From contig NZ_LOPW02000022.1 of assembly GCF_001469875.2 (NCBI RefSeq), forward strand, positions 73,829 through 137,828: DNA of 64,000 nucleotides. The letters are read 5' to 3'. Position 1 is the stretch's first letter; every line of letters begins with the position of its first letter. Under the pieces are notes generated by a model. The model saw only the letters and a program-made list of their open reading frames with translations. It did not search any database and was not told the origin of the DNA. The DNA is from Haloferax marisrubri (GTDB lineage Archaea > Halobacteriota > Halobacteria > Halobacteriales > Haloferacaceae). Position numbers and translations under genes: made by a program. Below, piece by piece: positions 18,026-27,026 of the stretch.

Positions 18026-19281
18026 CCCGCTTCGGCCCGCGCGAGCGCGACGCCGAGGGGTTCGTCACCCCAGTCGATGACGCGGACACCGCTCCGCCGG
18101 AGTTCGCGGAGTCGCAGGTCGCGCTCGATGCGCGCGAGTCGCGCGCCGACGGTCGACGTCGTCGTCGGGTCCGGAGAGACGACCGTCACGGCGTGGCCGT
18201 AGGCCTCCAGCCGACGGGCGACCGAGACGCCGTAGTCGTCCACGAGCGGCGAGCAGAAGATGACCTGCGCGTCGCTGGCGAGCCGACGCCGGAGTCGGCG
18301 GACGGCCACGGAGGGGAAGAAGGCCCCGTCCGGTGGCGTCGGCGCGAACGCCGGGTGGGTCGCGAACAGTCGCCGAGCGCGGGCGCGGTGGTCGGCGCCC
18401 GACGAGGGGGCGAGCCAGCACTCGTCGGGGCCAAAGGCTGCGACGCCGACGCTGTCACCGCTGTCGAGGAGCGCCGAGAAGGCGACGCTCGCGGCGTCGA
18501 CGGAGCGCTCGACCGCGGTCTCCGCCTCGTCGTCGGGGGCGACGTGCGCCTCCGGGCGGGTGTCGACGACGAGGACGACGGACGCCGCGCGCTCTTCTCT
18601 GAACACCACCGTGGCGAGTTCGCCCGTGCGGGCGCGGCGGTTCCAGTCGATGCGCCGAATCGGGTCGCCGTGGCGGTACTCGCGGATGGAGGCGAACTCC
18701 AGTCCCGACCCCGGCACGTCGGTCTCGACGCGCCCGGCGTACTTCGAGGTGAGGCCCCGAAGCGGCAGGTCGGCGGTCGCGGCGAGTTCCGGCTCACAGC
18801 GGAGCGTCGTCTCGGTGCTGACCGTCTCGCGGGATTCGACGGCACCGCTCGGGTCGCGGACGACGACGACCGTCCCCTCCCACGCGTGCTCGCCGCGGAC
18901 GGCGGTGACGGTGTAGGTCGCGGTCGCGGTCGCCCCCGGTCGGAGCGCCGTCCCCAGTCGGGCGGGGCCGTCGGCGACGCCGAGCGCCGGCGGCACGCCG
19001 TCGACGATTCGGAGGTCGAACAGCGTCCGCGACCCCTCGTTGGTGACGCGGAGCGTGACTTCGACCTCGTCGTCGGGGTCGGGCGTCGCGTCCGAGAGAT
19101 CGCGCTCGATTCGCAGCGACACCTCGGGAATCGCCGCGACCCGGACGTAGCCGAGCACGACGACGCCGAGGCCGGCCGCGAGGAGGAGCGACGGCTCGCG
19201 GGTGAACACGCCGACGGCGGCCGCGACGAGGACGAGGCCGTCGAGGCCGGTCCAGCGTTCGGTGTCGAACCCGCGACTCAT
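18013..19281 (-). CDS. DUF58 domain protein
   Basis: 422 residues. Two N-terminal TM helices follow MSRGFDTERWTGLDG, a beta-rich region carries EVEVTLRVTNEGSRTLFDLR, and the DUF58 signature FASIREYRHGDPIRRIDWNR lies near residue 215. A VWA-like domain begins ASVVLVVDTRPEAH, whose DTRPE partly replaces the MIDAS DxSxS motif. MoxR-linked DUF58 proteins are thought to take part in envelope or complex assembly. Overlaps both neighbours by 4-13 bases. Confidence 0.9.
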   Translation of the reverse strand: MSRGFDTERWTGLDGLVLVAAAVGVFTREPSLLLAAGLGVVVLGYVRVAAIPEVSLRIERDLSDATPDPDDEVEVTLRVTNEGSRTLFDLRIVDGVPPALGVADGPARLGTALRPGATATATYTVTAVRGEHAWEGTVVVVRDPSGAVESRETVSTETTLRCEPELAATADLPLRGLTSKYAGRVETDVPGSGLEFASIREYRHGDPIRRIDWNRRARTGELATVVFREERAASVVLVVDTRPEAHVAPDDEAETAVERSVDAASVAFSALLDSGDSVGVAAFGPDECWLAPSSGADHRARARRLFATHPAFAPTPPDGAFFPSVAVRRLRRRLASDAQVIFCSPLVDDYGVSVARRLEAYGHAVTVVSPDPTTTSTVGARLARIERDLRLRELRRSGVRVIDWGDEPLGVALARAEAGWSR

Positions 19282-19850
19282 CGCCGCTCACCCGCGGGGC
19301 CGTCGGCGGTGCCGATGCGCTCTATCGCGGCGATGGTCCGCTCGGCGCGGTCGGTGAGCGACGACTTCCCCGACAGAAACAGGCGGACGCGCTGTCGGAG
19401 CGGAACCGAGACCGATGCGCCGAGAAAGCGCGCGGCGACCGGGTCGTCGGTCCAGCCGCCGGTGTCGAGGAGCGCGGCCGCTTCCTCGGGGGCGCGGCCG
19501 CCGCGGGCGACGAGCGCCGCACGCGCCCGCGCTTCGAGGCGGTCCACGACGCGCTCGCGGGCGGCCCAGCGAGTGCGCCGACCCGCCGCCGACACGAGGT
19601 CGTCGTCGAAGTCGGAGCCGGGTATCGGGACCGCGATTCGCGCTTCTGGGTCGCCGGTGACCGTGGTGTTCATCGAGGTGTCGCGGCGACGCTGGACGTA
19701 CCGAAGCCCCTGAAGCGCCGCCAGCGCCGCCACGAGTCCGAGAAAGATGTCCGTCAGTTCGAGGCCGAGCGAGACGCCGGCGATGACCGCGAAACCCGCG
19801 GTCGTGGCGATGACGCCGACGAGCAGGAAGAGCCGACGCGCCAGCGTCAT
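19278..19850 (-). CDS. Membrane protein of the DUF58/DUF4129 cluster
   Basis: 190 residues. Two N-terminal TM helices (RLFLLVGVIATTAGFAVIAG and a second at LELTDIFLGLVAALAAL), then a soluble Arg/Ala-rich helical part with DPEARIAVPIPGSDFDDDLV. It belongs to a haloarchaeal family always seen between the DUF4129 and DUF58 genes as far as I recall; no function known. Overlaps both neighbours by four bases (ATGA type). Confidence 0.65.
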   Translation of the reverse strand: MTLARRLFLLVGVIATTAGFAVIAGVSLGLELTDIFLGLVAALAALQGLRYVQRRRDTSMNTTVTGDPEARIAVPIPGSDFDDDLVSAAGRRTRWAARERVVDRLEARARAALVARGGRAPEEAAALLDTGGWTDDPVAARFLGASVSVPLRQRVRLFLSGKSSLTDRAERTIAAIERIGTADGPAGERR

Positions 19851-20809
19851 CGGTCGTCCTCCGGTGCATCGGCGTAGGTGTCTTCGATGTTCCTGAGCGC
19901 GGCGACCGCCCGGCGCTCGCGTTCCGGCGTCGCCTCGAAGCCGCCGTAGCGGACTTCCTCGAACAGCGTCGTCAGGTCGCCCACGTCGTCGCGGTCCATG
20001 CCCGCGTCGACGGCCGAGTCGGCGAACTCGGCGGGCGTCGCGGAGCGGCGGTTCGGCACGTCGAGGAGGGCGGTCATCTCACCCCACGCGCGGAACACTT
20101 CGTTTTCCACGTCGGCGTCGCCGTCTTCGATGCGCTGAGCCGCGGCCCCGGCGGCGCGACCCACGGCGGCGACGTTCGGCCCCTCGTCTTCCTCGATGGG
20201 TTCGACGTCGTCGTCGTCGGCCTCGGGCGAGTCGCCGGTCCCGGTGACGAGCATGAAGACCGCGACGACGAGCGCGGCCGCGAGCAGGAGGCCGAACACG
20301 AGCGTCGGCGGCGAGACGGCCTGTGCTGCGCCCCCGTCGCCGAGGCTACCGCCGCCGCCGGCGGGGAGAAACGACACGTTGCGCGCGGCGGCCGCGGCGC
20401 GAGACGAAAACGAGAACTCGCGGCGACACGCCGTGAGGAGGGCGAAAAGCAGGACGACCGGCGGCCCGACCGCCGCGTAGATGGCGAGGGGCGGCAGCAG
20501 GGAACCGGTCTCACGGTAGGCGTACGCACCGAGGAGGACGAAGACGAGAGCGACCCCGGCGAGGATTTCGGGCGAGAGCAACCACGGGAGACACGGCGTC
20601 GGGATGCTGAGGTCGCCGGACGAACCGCCGGTCGGTTGGATACCGGTCTCGTCTGTGTCACCAGCGACTGCGCCACCAGTCTCGCCGCCACCGAATCCGA
20701 CCGGGCCGCCGTTACTGACGACGGTCGAGTCGATGGTGGCGGCGACGACCGAGAGGGCGACGACCGCGAGGAGGGCGAGTGCGAGTGCGCGGAGGGCGGA
20801 ACGGTCCAC
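19847..20809 (-). CDS. DUF4129 domain membrane protein
   Basis: 320 residues from the GTG at 20807-20809 (VDRSALRALALALLAVVALS); an ATG 11 codons upstream is the alternative. There are TM helices at the start, near residues 85-105, 110-130 and 190-210, with Gly/Ser-rich loops. The C-terminal DUF4129 domain carries VFRAWGEMTALLDVPNRRSA, TPAEFADSAVDAGMDRD and LFEEVRYGGFEATPERERRA. First gene of the four-gene cluster. Confidence 0.82.
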   Translation of the reverse strand: MDRSALRALALALLAVVALSVVAATIDSTVVSNGGPVGFGGGETGGAVAGDTDETGIQPTGGSSGDLSIPTPCLPWLLSPEILAGVALVFVLLGAYAYRETGSLLPPLAIYAAVGPPVVLLFALLTACRREFSFSSRAAAAARNVSFLPAGGGGSLGDGGAAQAVSPPTLVFGLLLAAALVVAVFMLVTGTGDSPEADDDDVEPIEEDEGPNVAAVGRAAGAAAQRIEDGDADVENEVFRAWGEMTALLDVPNRRSATPAEFADSAVDAGMDRDDVGDLTTLFEEVRYGGFEATPERERRAVAALRNIEDTYADAPEDDR

Positions 20810-20938
20810 GATGGTAGGTAACAGTATGCGGGGTAAAGACATTTCGAGGGACGGAGCGGTCGTCGGGCGCGTGGGCGACAGTCAACCGACCGACCCAATC
20901 AAGCGGGAGTCCTGCCGTTCGGCCCGCAGATGACGCGG

Positions 20939-21517
20939 GCGGACAGACCACCGCTACAAGTGAACTGCTCGTCGGTACGGCGGACGAAAGTCGAGGCTCG
21001 ACACCCACACACCGCGCTTGCAAGTGAATTGGCGTCGAAACAGCGGGGTGGGGTACACCCACAGACACCACCGTTGCACGTGAAGCGCGCTGACGCCGCG
21101 GAGGGGGTGGCACCGGCGACCGTGCGGGGAGAGCACCGATACAAGTGAACCGCGAACGGGACTCGTCCCTCGTCACCCACCACCGTTGCAGGTGATTCGT
21201 GGCGTTTCAGGGCGGTTACGACTCGTTCACAGCAGACCGGTCCCACCGAGATTCGCATCGTGACCACCGAAACATGTCAACGCTTTAGTTGAACGCGTGC
21301 TCTGTTGTTCTACTAGTCACTCTCGCGTACTTACGTTCACTTGCAAAAGTGGTGTGTGTCTGTTCAAACGAGTTCACACGGACCACAATATACGGTAGCA
21401 TGGAACAGTATACAATCGCAAGCGCCAGTCGAGAGCCGACGGTACCAGACGAGAACACGCGGTCCGACCCCGACGACACCGCCGCCGCAATTCACATGAA
21501 TCAGATGAAATCGGGGT
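20939..21517. other. Candidate replication origin (ORB-like repeats and A/T-rich segment)
   Basis: The 743 bases between the DUF4129 start and orc1/cdc6 hold no convincing gene. Six elements share CACCGNTNCAAGTGAAC: direct copies at 20949-20965, 21013-21029, 21069-21085, 21134-21150 and 21181-21197, and one inverted copy at 21335-21352 (GTTCACTTGCAAAAGTGG). The segment 21270-21420 between and after the last copies is visibly A/T-richer and could be the unwinding element. Haloarchaeal origins typically lie next to an orc1/cdc6 gene with origin recognition boxes; initiation here is inference. Confidence 0.75.
20949..21352. repeat. Six-copy origin recognition box-like repeat array
   Basis: Spacing between the first five copies is 64, 56, 65 and 47 bases (start to start); the sixth is inverted, 154 bases on. 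The GTGAA core is kept in five of the six (copy 5 has GTGAT). All five direct copies face the orc1/cdc6 gene. Opposed copies around an A/T-rich block are the classical archaeal origin design. Confidence 0.75.
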
Positions 21518-21525
21518 TTTAAATA
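21518..21525 (+). promoter_or_regulatory. TATA box of the orc1/cdc6 gene
   Basis: TTTAAATA at 21518-21525 is a near-ideal archaeal TATA box, centred about 31 bases before the ATG at 21553, so the mRNA is probably almost leaderless. No repeat copy overlaps it, so autoregulation by the upstream boxes would act at a distance. Confidence 0.7.
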
Positions 21526-21552
21526 AGGGGACGCTACAACGGACCGACGCTA

Positions 21553-22779
21553 ATGCGCCGGTTCGAGCGAAAACAAAACGTCTTCACCAACAAGGACGCC
21601 CTCGGGGAGTCCTACAAGCCCGAGCGCATCGAGGAGCGCGACGACGAGATTTCGGAGTACATGGACGCGCTCCAACCGGTCGTCGACGGCTGGGAGCCGA
21701 ACAACGTCTTCCTGTACGGAAACACCGGCGTGGGGAAGACCGCGGTCACCGAGTTCCTCCTCGAGATGCTCCTCGAAGACGTCTCGCAGTACGACGACGT
21801 GGACCTCAGCGTCATCTCCATCAACTGCAAGACGCTCAACTCCTCGTACCAGGTTGCGGTCGAACTCGTCAACGAGCTTCGGCCGCCGGGCGCGGAGATT
21901 AGCTCGACCGGCTACCCCCAACAGACCGTCTTCAAGAAACTGTTTCAGGAGTTGGACGACGTGGGTGGGACGGTGCTCATCGTCCTCGACGAGGTGGACT
22001 CCATCGGCGACCGCGACGAACTCCTCTACGAACTCCCGCGGGCGCGGTCGAACGGGAAGCTCGAAGACGCCAAGGTCGGCCTCATCGGCATCTCGAACGA
22101 CTTCAAGTTCCACGACCAGCTCGACCCGCGCGTGCAGGACACCCTCTGCGAGCGCGAACTCCACTTCCCGCCGTACCAAGCGCCCGAACTGCAGAACATC
22201 CTCGAATCGCGCGCGGAGGTCGCCATCGCCGAGGACGCCTGCGAGGAGGGCGTGCTCAACCTCTGTGCGGCGCTCGCCGCCCGCGACAGCGGGAGCGCGA
22301 GACAGGCGCTCGACCTCCTCCGACTGGCGGGCGAACACGCCGAGAACAAAGACGACGAGCGAATCACGCTCGACCACGTCGATATCGCCCGGCAGAAACT
22401 CGAACAGGAGCGCGTCGTCGAGGGGATGCGCGAACTCACCGAGAACGGCCACTTCGCGCTCCTCGCGGTCGTCTCGAAGGCCGCTCACGACGAGACGCCG
22501 TGTCGGATGCGCGACCTCTATCAGGAGTACCTCCGGCTGTGCAACTCCGCCGGCATCGACCCGCTCGCCCAGCGGTCGGTCCACAACCACCTCTCTGACC
22601 TCCGGATGCTCGGCATCCTCTCGGCGGAGGAGAACCGAACCGGCTCGCGCGGGAACTACTACAGCTACGCGCTCGACGTCCCCTTCGCCAGCGCGATGGA
22701 GGCGCTGTCCGACGTGCTCTCGCTCGACTCCGTCCTCGACGAGATTCGGAAGACCGCGACGCAGGCCGAGGCGGCCTGA
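21553..22779 (+). CDS. cdc6: Orc1/Cdc6-type replication initiator
   Basis: 408 residues. AAA+ domain: Walker A GNTGVGKTAVTEF near residue 56, Walker B GTVLIVLDEVDSIGDRD near residue 140, sensor 1 VGLIGISNDFKF, and the sensor 2 region with DSGSARQALDLLRLAGEHA. The C-terminal winged helix starts about residue 300 (FALLAVVSKAAHDETPCRMR) and would bind the origin boxes. It binds the origin and loads MCM. The upstream repeats are the likely target. Haloarchaea carry many paralogues; which one this is cannot be told from here. Confidence 0.93.
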   Translation: MRRFERKQNVFTNKDALGESYKPERIEERDDEISEYMDALQPVVDGWEPNNVFLYGNTGVGKTAVTEFLLEMLLEDVSQYDDVDLSVISINCKTLNSSYQVAVELVNELRPPGAEISSTGYPQQTVFKKLFQELDDVGGTVLIVLDEVDSIGDRDELLYELPRARSNGKLEDAKVGLIGISNDFKFHDQLDPRVQDTLCERELHFPPYQAPELQNILESRAEVAIAEDACEEGVLNLCAALAARDSGSARQALDLLRLAGEHAENKDDERITLDHVDIARQKLEQERVVEGMRELTENGHFALLAVVSKAAHDETPCRMRDLYQEYLRLCNSAGIDPLAQRSVHNHLSDLRMLGILSAEENRTGSRGNYYSYALDVPFASAMEALSDVLSLDSVLDEIRKTATQAEAA

Positions 22780-22978
22780 ACCCACCCGGCAGACGCGACT
22801 CTCCCACCGGTCGACAGTTCTCCACCGAGAGTCGCGATTGTCGTCTCACAGAACGAACGCGGACACGTCGAGCAACTGCATCGGCACTCCCCCCGAGACG
22901 GCCTGAGCCGTGCTGTTCTGCGGCGTGGCACGTCGAGCCTGAGGTGGTTTCTTAGTGTGGCAGGGAGACGTGGACACC

Positions 22979-24436
22979 ATGACGAATTTCTCCCAACGAC
23001 TCTCCACGGGAATCTCCGGGCTCGACACGGTGCTAGACGGCGGGGTAATCCCGAACCGGACCTACATGGTCCGTGGGGTGTCGGGGGCGGGAAAGACCAT
23101 CGTCGGCTACCACTTCCTGTCGGCGGGGATGGAACACGGCGAGGACGTGCTGTTCGTCTCGTTCGAGGAATCGGCCACCGAGCTCCGCGCGAACGCCGAG
23201 ACGCTCGGGTTCGACCTCTCCGAGGTCCCGATTCTCGACTTGAGCCCGTCGCCCGATGCGTTCCTCGACGACGAAGCCTACACCATGCTGTCGCCGAGCG
23301 AGGTGGAAGGGAAGTCGACGGCGACCGAACTGCGAGACGCAATCGATGAACACGACCCCGACAGAGTCGTCATCGACCCGCTGAGTCAGCTCGGTCGGCT
23401 CTCGTCGGACAGATACCAGTTTCGACAGCTCGTCTCGTCGCTACTGAGCTACCTCAAACGGTCGGGGGCGACGACGCTGTTTACCAGCCAACCGACGAGC
23501 GACGAGACGGACGAGACGCTCGCGTACCTCTGCGACGGGTCCGTGTCGCTGTCTCGGTCCGACCAGGGGCGGTCGGCCCGCGTCGAGAAGTTCCGGGGGT
23601 CGGACTCCCAGACGGGGCCGCACGCCATGCGAATCGACGGCGGCCAAGGGATACGCATCTTCCCGCGGCTCGTCCCCGAGTCGCACCACCGCGAGTTCAC
23701 CATCGAACCGCTGTCGTCCGGTATCGACGACCTCGACGCCCTGCTCGGCGGCGGCGGCATCGAACGCGGGAGCATCACGCTCATCAGCGGGCCCAGCGGC
23801 GTCGGGAAGTCGACGACCGGAGCCGCGTTCGCGCGAGCGACCGCCGACCGAGGCGAACGCGCCGCCGTCTACCTGTTCGAGGAAAGCAAGCGGAGCTTCC
23901 GCCACCGCTCCGAGTCCGTCGGCATCCCGATAGACGACCTCGTCGAGTCGGGGAACCTCCGAATCGACGCCGTCGAACCGCTCTCGCTTTCGACCGACGA
24001 GTTCGCCCAGCGCGTCCGCGCTGAAGTCGAGGCCAACGACACCAAATTCGTGCTGATAGACGGCACGGCGGGCTACCAACTCAGCCTCACCGACGAGCGA
24101 AGCGACATCCGCCGCGAACTCCACGCGCTGGCGCGGTACCTCAAGAACATGGGCGTCACCGTCGTGCTGACCGAGGAGGTCCAGCAGGTCACCGGCGCGT
24201 TCCACGCCTCCGACAACCACGTGAGCTACCTCGCGGACAACATCCTGTTCATCCGCTACATCGAGGTGCGCGGCGAGATTCGCAAAGCCGTCGGCGTCCT
24301 GAAAAAGCGGTTCGGTTCCTTCGAGCCGACGCTCCGGGCGTTCGAAATCGGGGCCGACGGCATCACGGTCGGCGAACCGCTGGACGAACTCCGAGGCATC
24401 CTGACGGGGACGCCGACGTGGAACGAGGCTGAGTGA
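22979..24436 (+). CDS. KaiC-like double RecA-domain ATPase
   Basis: 485 residues from ATG 22979 (MTNFSQRLSTGISGLDTVLD). Two KaiC domains: Walker A GVSGAGKTIVGYHFL near residue 34 with VSFEESATEL, and Walker A GPSGVGKSTTGAAFA near residue 273 with YLFEESKRSF. The CII C-terminal segment aligns with KaiC phosphosites: SDNHVSYLADNI keeps Ser at the S431 position and has Tyr at T432; RYIEVRGEIRKAVGVLKKR follows as in KaiC. The gene ends in a GTGA overlap with a LOV/PAS histidine kinase, suggesting a signalling pair. No KaiA or KaiB is nearby. Cytoplasmic. Confidence 0.88.
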   Translation: MTNFSQRLSTGISGLDTVLDGGVIPNRTYMVRGVSGAGKTIVGYHFLSAGMEHGEDVLFVSFEESATELRANAETLGFDLSEVPILDLSPSPDAFLDDEAYTMLSPSEVEGKSTATELRDAIDEHDPDRVVIDPLSQLGRLSSDRYQFRQLVSSLLSYLKRSGATTLFTSQPTSDETDETLAYLCDGSVSLSRSDQGRSARVEKFRGSDSQTGPHAMRIDGGQGIRIFPRLVPESHHREFTIEPLSSGIDDLDALLGGGGIERGSITLISGPSGVGKSTTGAAFARATADRGERAAVYLFEESKRSFRHRSESVGIPIDDLVESGNLRIDAVEPLSLSTDEFAQRVRAEVEANDTKFVLIDGTAGYQLSLTDERSDIRRELHALARYLKNMGVTVVLTEEVQQVTGAFHASDNHVSYLADNILFIRYIEVRGEIRKAVGVLKKRFGSFEPTLRAFEIGADGITVGEPLDELRGILTGTPTWNEAE

Positions 24437-27003
24437 CAGTGAGCGAAGACGCGTCCCGGAACACACGTTCCGCGCGCGACGCGTCCGGCGAGGAGCGGAT
24501 ACTCCTCGCGATTCATGGCGCTCGCGACCGCGAGCTACTGGCGGACCTCCTCGACGCGTTCGACGTCGTCATCTGGGAACCCGACCGTGCGGACGACGCC
24601 GGCCTCCCGGAGTTCGACCTCTGTATCGTCGATATGGCGACGTACTCGGCGGTCGCCGACGCGCTCGCGGAGCGAAAAGTTGACGCCGGCGACCGCTTCG
24701 TCCCGGTGTTGTTGACGGTCACGCAAGACGAACAGCGCGTCGCCGCACAACGCCTCAACGACGTTCCGGACGACGTGCTCTCGGTGCCCGCGCCGAGTGC
24801 GGTCATCCGGTCGCGGGTCGAATCGCTCCTCCAGACTCGACGGCAGTCGCTCCAACTCGCGCTGTACCGTCGCGCGATGGACAGCGCGACCGTCGGCATC
24901 ACCATCACCGAGGCCGACGGCGACCAACCGCTCACCTACGTCAACGACGCCTTCGAGGAGATGACCGGCTACGACCGCTCGGAGGCACTCGGTCAGAACT
25001 GCAGGTTCCTGCAGGGGGCCGAAACCGACTCCGAGCCGGTCGAGACGCTTCGCGAGGCGATCAAAAACGGTGAGAGCGCCGCGGTCAGCCTCACCAACTA
25101 CCGGAAGGACGGGACGCCGTTCTGGAACGAACTGGAGATATCGCCGGTGTACGACGACGGCGAACTCACCCACTTCGTCGGGTTCCAGACCGACGCGACC
25201 GTCCGCCACGCGCTCAAGAACCAACTCGTCCACGAGACGCAGACGCTCAAACAGCTCTTCGAGACGAGCCCGGTCGGCATCGTGGTCCTCAACGAAGACG
25301 AAACCATCATGCGCGCCAACGAGGCGGCCCAAGAGATTCTCGGTCTGGGGCGGTCGGTCGTGCTCGGGCAGCCGTACGACGCGCCCGAGTGGGACCTCGT
25401 CGACGAGCACGGAGAGCCGCTCGGCCGCGACGACCTCCCCTTCGACCGAGTGAGAGAGACCGGCGAGATAGTCAGCGGCTACCTGCACGGCATCGGATTC
25501 GGCGACGACCGCCGGTGGCTCGTCGCCAACGCCGCGCCCCTGACTGGAAGCGACGGGGAGCACGTCGGCGTGATTGCCGCCATCGAGGACGTGACAGCAC
25601 AGAAGCGACAGCAGCGCGAACGCGAGCGATTGCTCGACCTGTTCGACCAGAGTCAGAAAATCGCCTCGGTCGGCGCGTGGGAGGTCGACACCCAGACCGA
25701 TTCGGTGCTGTTCACGAGCGGGCTCGCGGAGCTTCTCGGCGTCGACTCGGAGGCGACGTTCGAACTCGCGGAGGCGTTTTCGTTCTACCACCCGGACGAC
25801 GAGCCCATGGTCCGCGCGGCGTTCGAGCGCCTCGTCGCGACCGGCGAAGAACAGTCCGTCGAGTGCCGCCTGGAGACGATGGACGGCGAGACGCGTTGGG
25901 TGAACGTCCGCGGCGTCGCGACGCAGGAAGGCGACCCCGTCTACCGAGGGACCGTCCAAGACATCACCGAGCGGAAGGCCCGCTCCCGGGAGTTAGAGCG
26001 CTACGAGCGCATCGTCGAGACGACCGCCGACCCGATTTACACGCTGGACGACAACCTCCGGTTCGTCCTCGCGAACAGCGCGACCGCCCACCTCGTGGGC
26101 CGTGCACCAGACGAACTCGTCGGAGAACACGTCTCGACGGTGTTCGGAGAGCGACACTCGCAAGCGCTCTTGGAGGCCATCGCGTCGCTTCTCGCGGGCG
26201 ATAGCGTCGAGGAGACCACCGAGACGGTCGTCACCGACCAAACCGGTGCCGAGCGGCAGTTTCAGACGACCATCGCGGCGAAGTCTTCCGAAGACGAGTT
26301 CGACGGTATCGTCTGTGTCGGCCGCGACGTGACCGACCTCCACGAACACGAGCGTCGCCTGTCCGTCCTCGACCGCGTCATCAGACACAACCTCCGGAAC
26401 AAGATGAACATCGCGCAGGCGCACGCGGAAATGGTTCTTGAGGGGACCGACGACGGCGACATGCGCGAGTCGGCGGCGGCCATCGAACGGGCGACGACCG
26501 AACTCCTCTCGCTCGCCGAGACGGCCCGGAAGTTCAGTTCCGCGCTCGACCCCGACGTGACGAAGCGGGTGCAACCCCAGAACGTCGCCGACTGCGTCCG
26601 CAACGTGGTCGAGGGGGCACAGCTCAGCTACCCCACAGCGACGATTTCCGTCGACACGCCGGAGACCGCGACCGCGTGGGCGCACTCGACGTTCGAACTC
26701 GCGGTGAACGAACTCATCGACAACGCCGTCGTCTACGGCGGCGACGAGGTCGAAATCGATCTCACGGTCACCGACGACGACGGGCCGGAGCAGGTGGTTA
26801 TCCGTGTCGCCGACAACGGGCCGGGAATCCCACCGCTCGACCGCGAAGCGCTCAACTCCGGGCGGGAGTCACCGCTCCAGCACACGAACGGGCTCGGACT
26901 CTGGTTCGTCCGCTGGACGGTGACGAACAGCAACGGCTCGATGGATATCGTGGACAACGAACCCAACGGAACCGTCATCGAGATTCGACTGCCGAAAGCG
27001 TGA
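24433..27003 (+). CDS. LOV/PAS multi-sensor histidine kinase
   Basis: 856 residues from GTG 24433, overlapping the kaiC-like stop. Residues 20-130 resemble a receiver fold. A PAS domain at 145-255 contains GQNCRFLQG (187-195), the flavin-binding LOV motif with the adduct Cys at 190. Further PAS domains lie at about 260-370, 375-505 and 510-640. The dimerisation helix has the phospho-His motif VIRHNLRNKMNIAQ near 648, and the catalytic domain has ELIDNAVVYGG, VADNGPGIPP and TNGLGLWFVRW. No TM helix, so soluble. Likely a blue-light or redox sensor coupled to the KaiC-like protein. Confidence 0.88.
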   Translation: MTVSEDASRNTRSARDASGEERILLAIHGARDRELLADLLDAFDVVIWEPDRADDAGLPEFDLCIVDMATYSAVADALAERKVDAGDRFVPVLLTVTQDEQRVAAQRLNDVPDDVLSVPAPSAVIRSRVESLLQTRRQSLQLALYRRAMDSATVGITITEADGDQPLTYVNDAFEEMTGYDRSEALGQNCRFLQGAETDSEPVETLREAIKNGESAAVSLTNYRKDGTPFWNELEISPVYDDGELTHFVGFQTDATVRHALKNQLVHETQTLKQLFETSPVGIVVLNEDETIMRANEAAQEILGLGRSVVLGQPYDAPEWDLVDEHGEPLGRDDLPFDRVRETGEIVSGYLHGIGFGDDRRWLVANAAPLTGSDGEHVGVIAAIEDVTAQKRQQRERERLLDLFDQSQKIASVGAWEVDTQTDSVLFTSGLAELLGVDSEATFELAEAFSFYHPDDEPMVRAAFERLVATGEEQSVECRLETMDGETRWVNVRGVATQEGDPVYRGTVQDITERKARSRELERYERIVETTADPIYTLDDNLRFVLANSATAHLVGRAPDELVGEHVSTVFGERHSQALLEAIASLLAGDSVEETTETVVTDQTGAERQFQTTIAAKSSEDEFDGIVCVGRDVTDLHEHERRLSVLDRVIRHNLRNKMNIAQAHAEMVLEGTDDGDMRESAAAIERATTELLSLAETARKFSSALDPDVTKRVQPQNVADCVRNVVEGAQLSYPTATISVDTPETATAWAHSTFELAVNELIDNAVVYGGDEVEIDLTVTDDDGPEQVVIRVADNGPGIPPLDREALNSGRESPLQHTNGLGLWFVRWTVTNSNGSMDIVDNEPNGTVIEIRLPKA

Positions 27004-27026
27004 GTCCGGGGCTTCGCGCGGCCGAC

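Noticed and set aside
20949-21352. CRISPR-like array
   Set aside because: The repeated element is short and degenerate, spacers are irregular and one copy is inverted; no cas gene is nearby. It fits origin boxes.
21285-21522. Short frames on both strands inside the origin region
   Set aside because: They lie in the A/T-rich non-coding block, lack haloarchaeal composition and overlap the inverted origin repeat.
22846-23028. 60-codon minus frame before the kaiC-like gene
   Set aside because: It overlaps the promoter and start of the kaiC-like gene and shows no recognisable feature.
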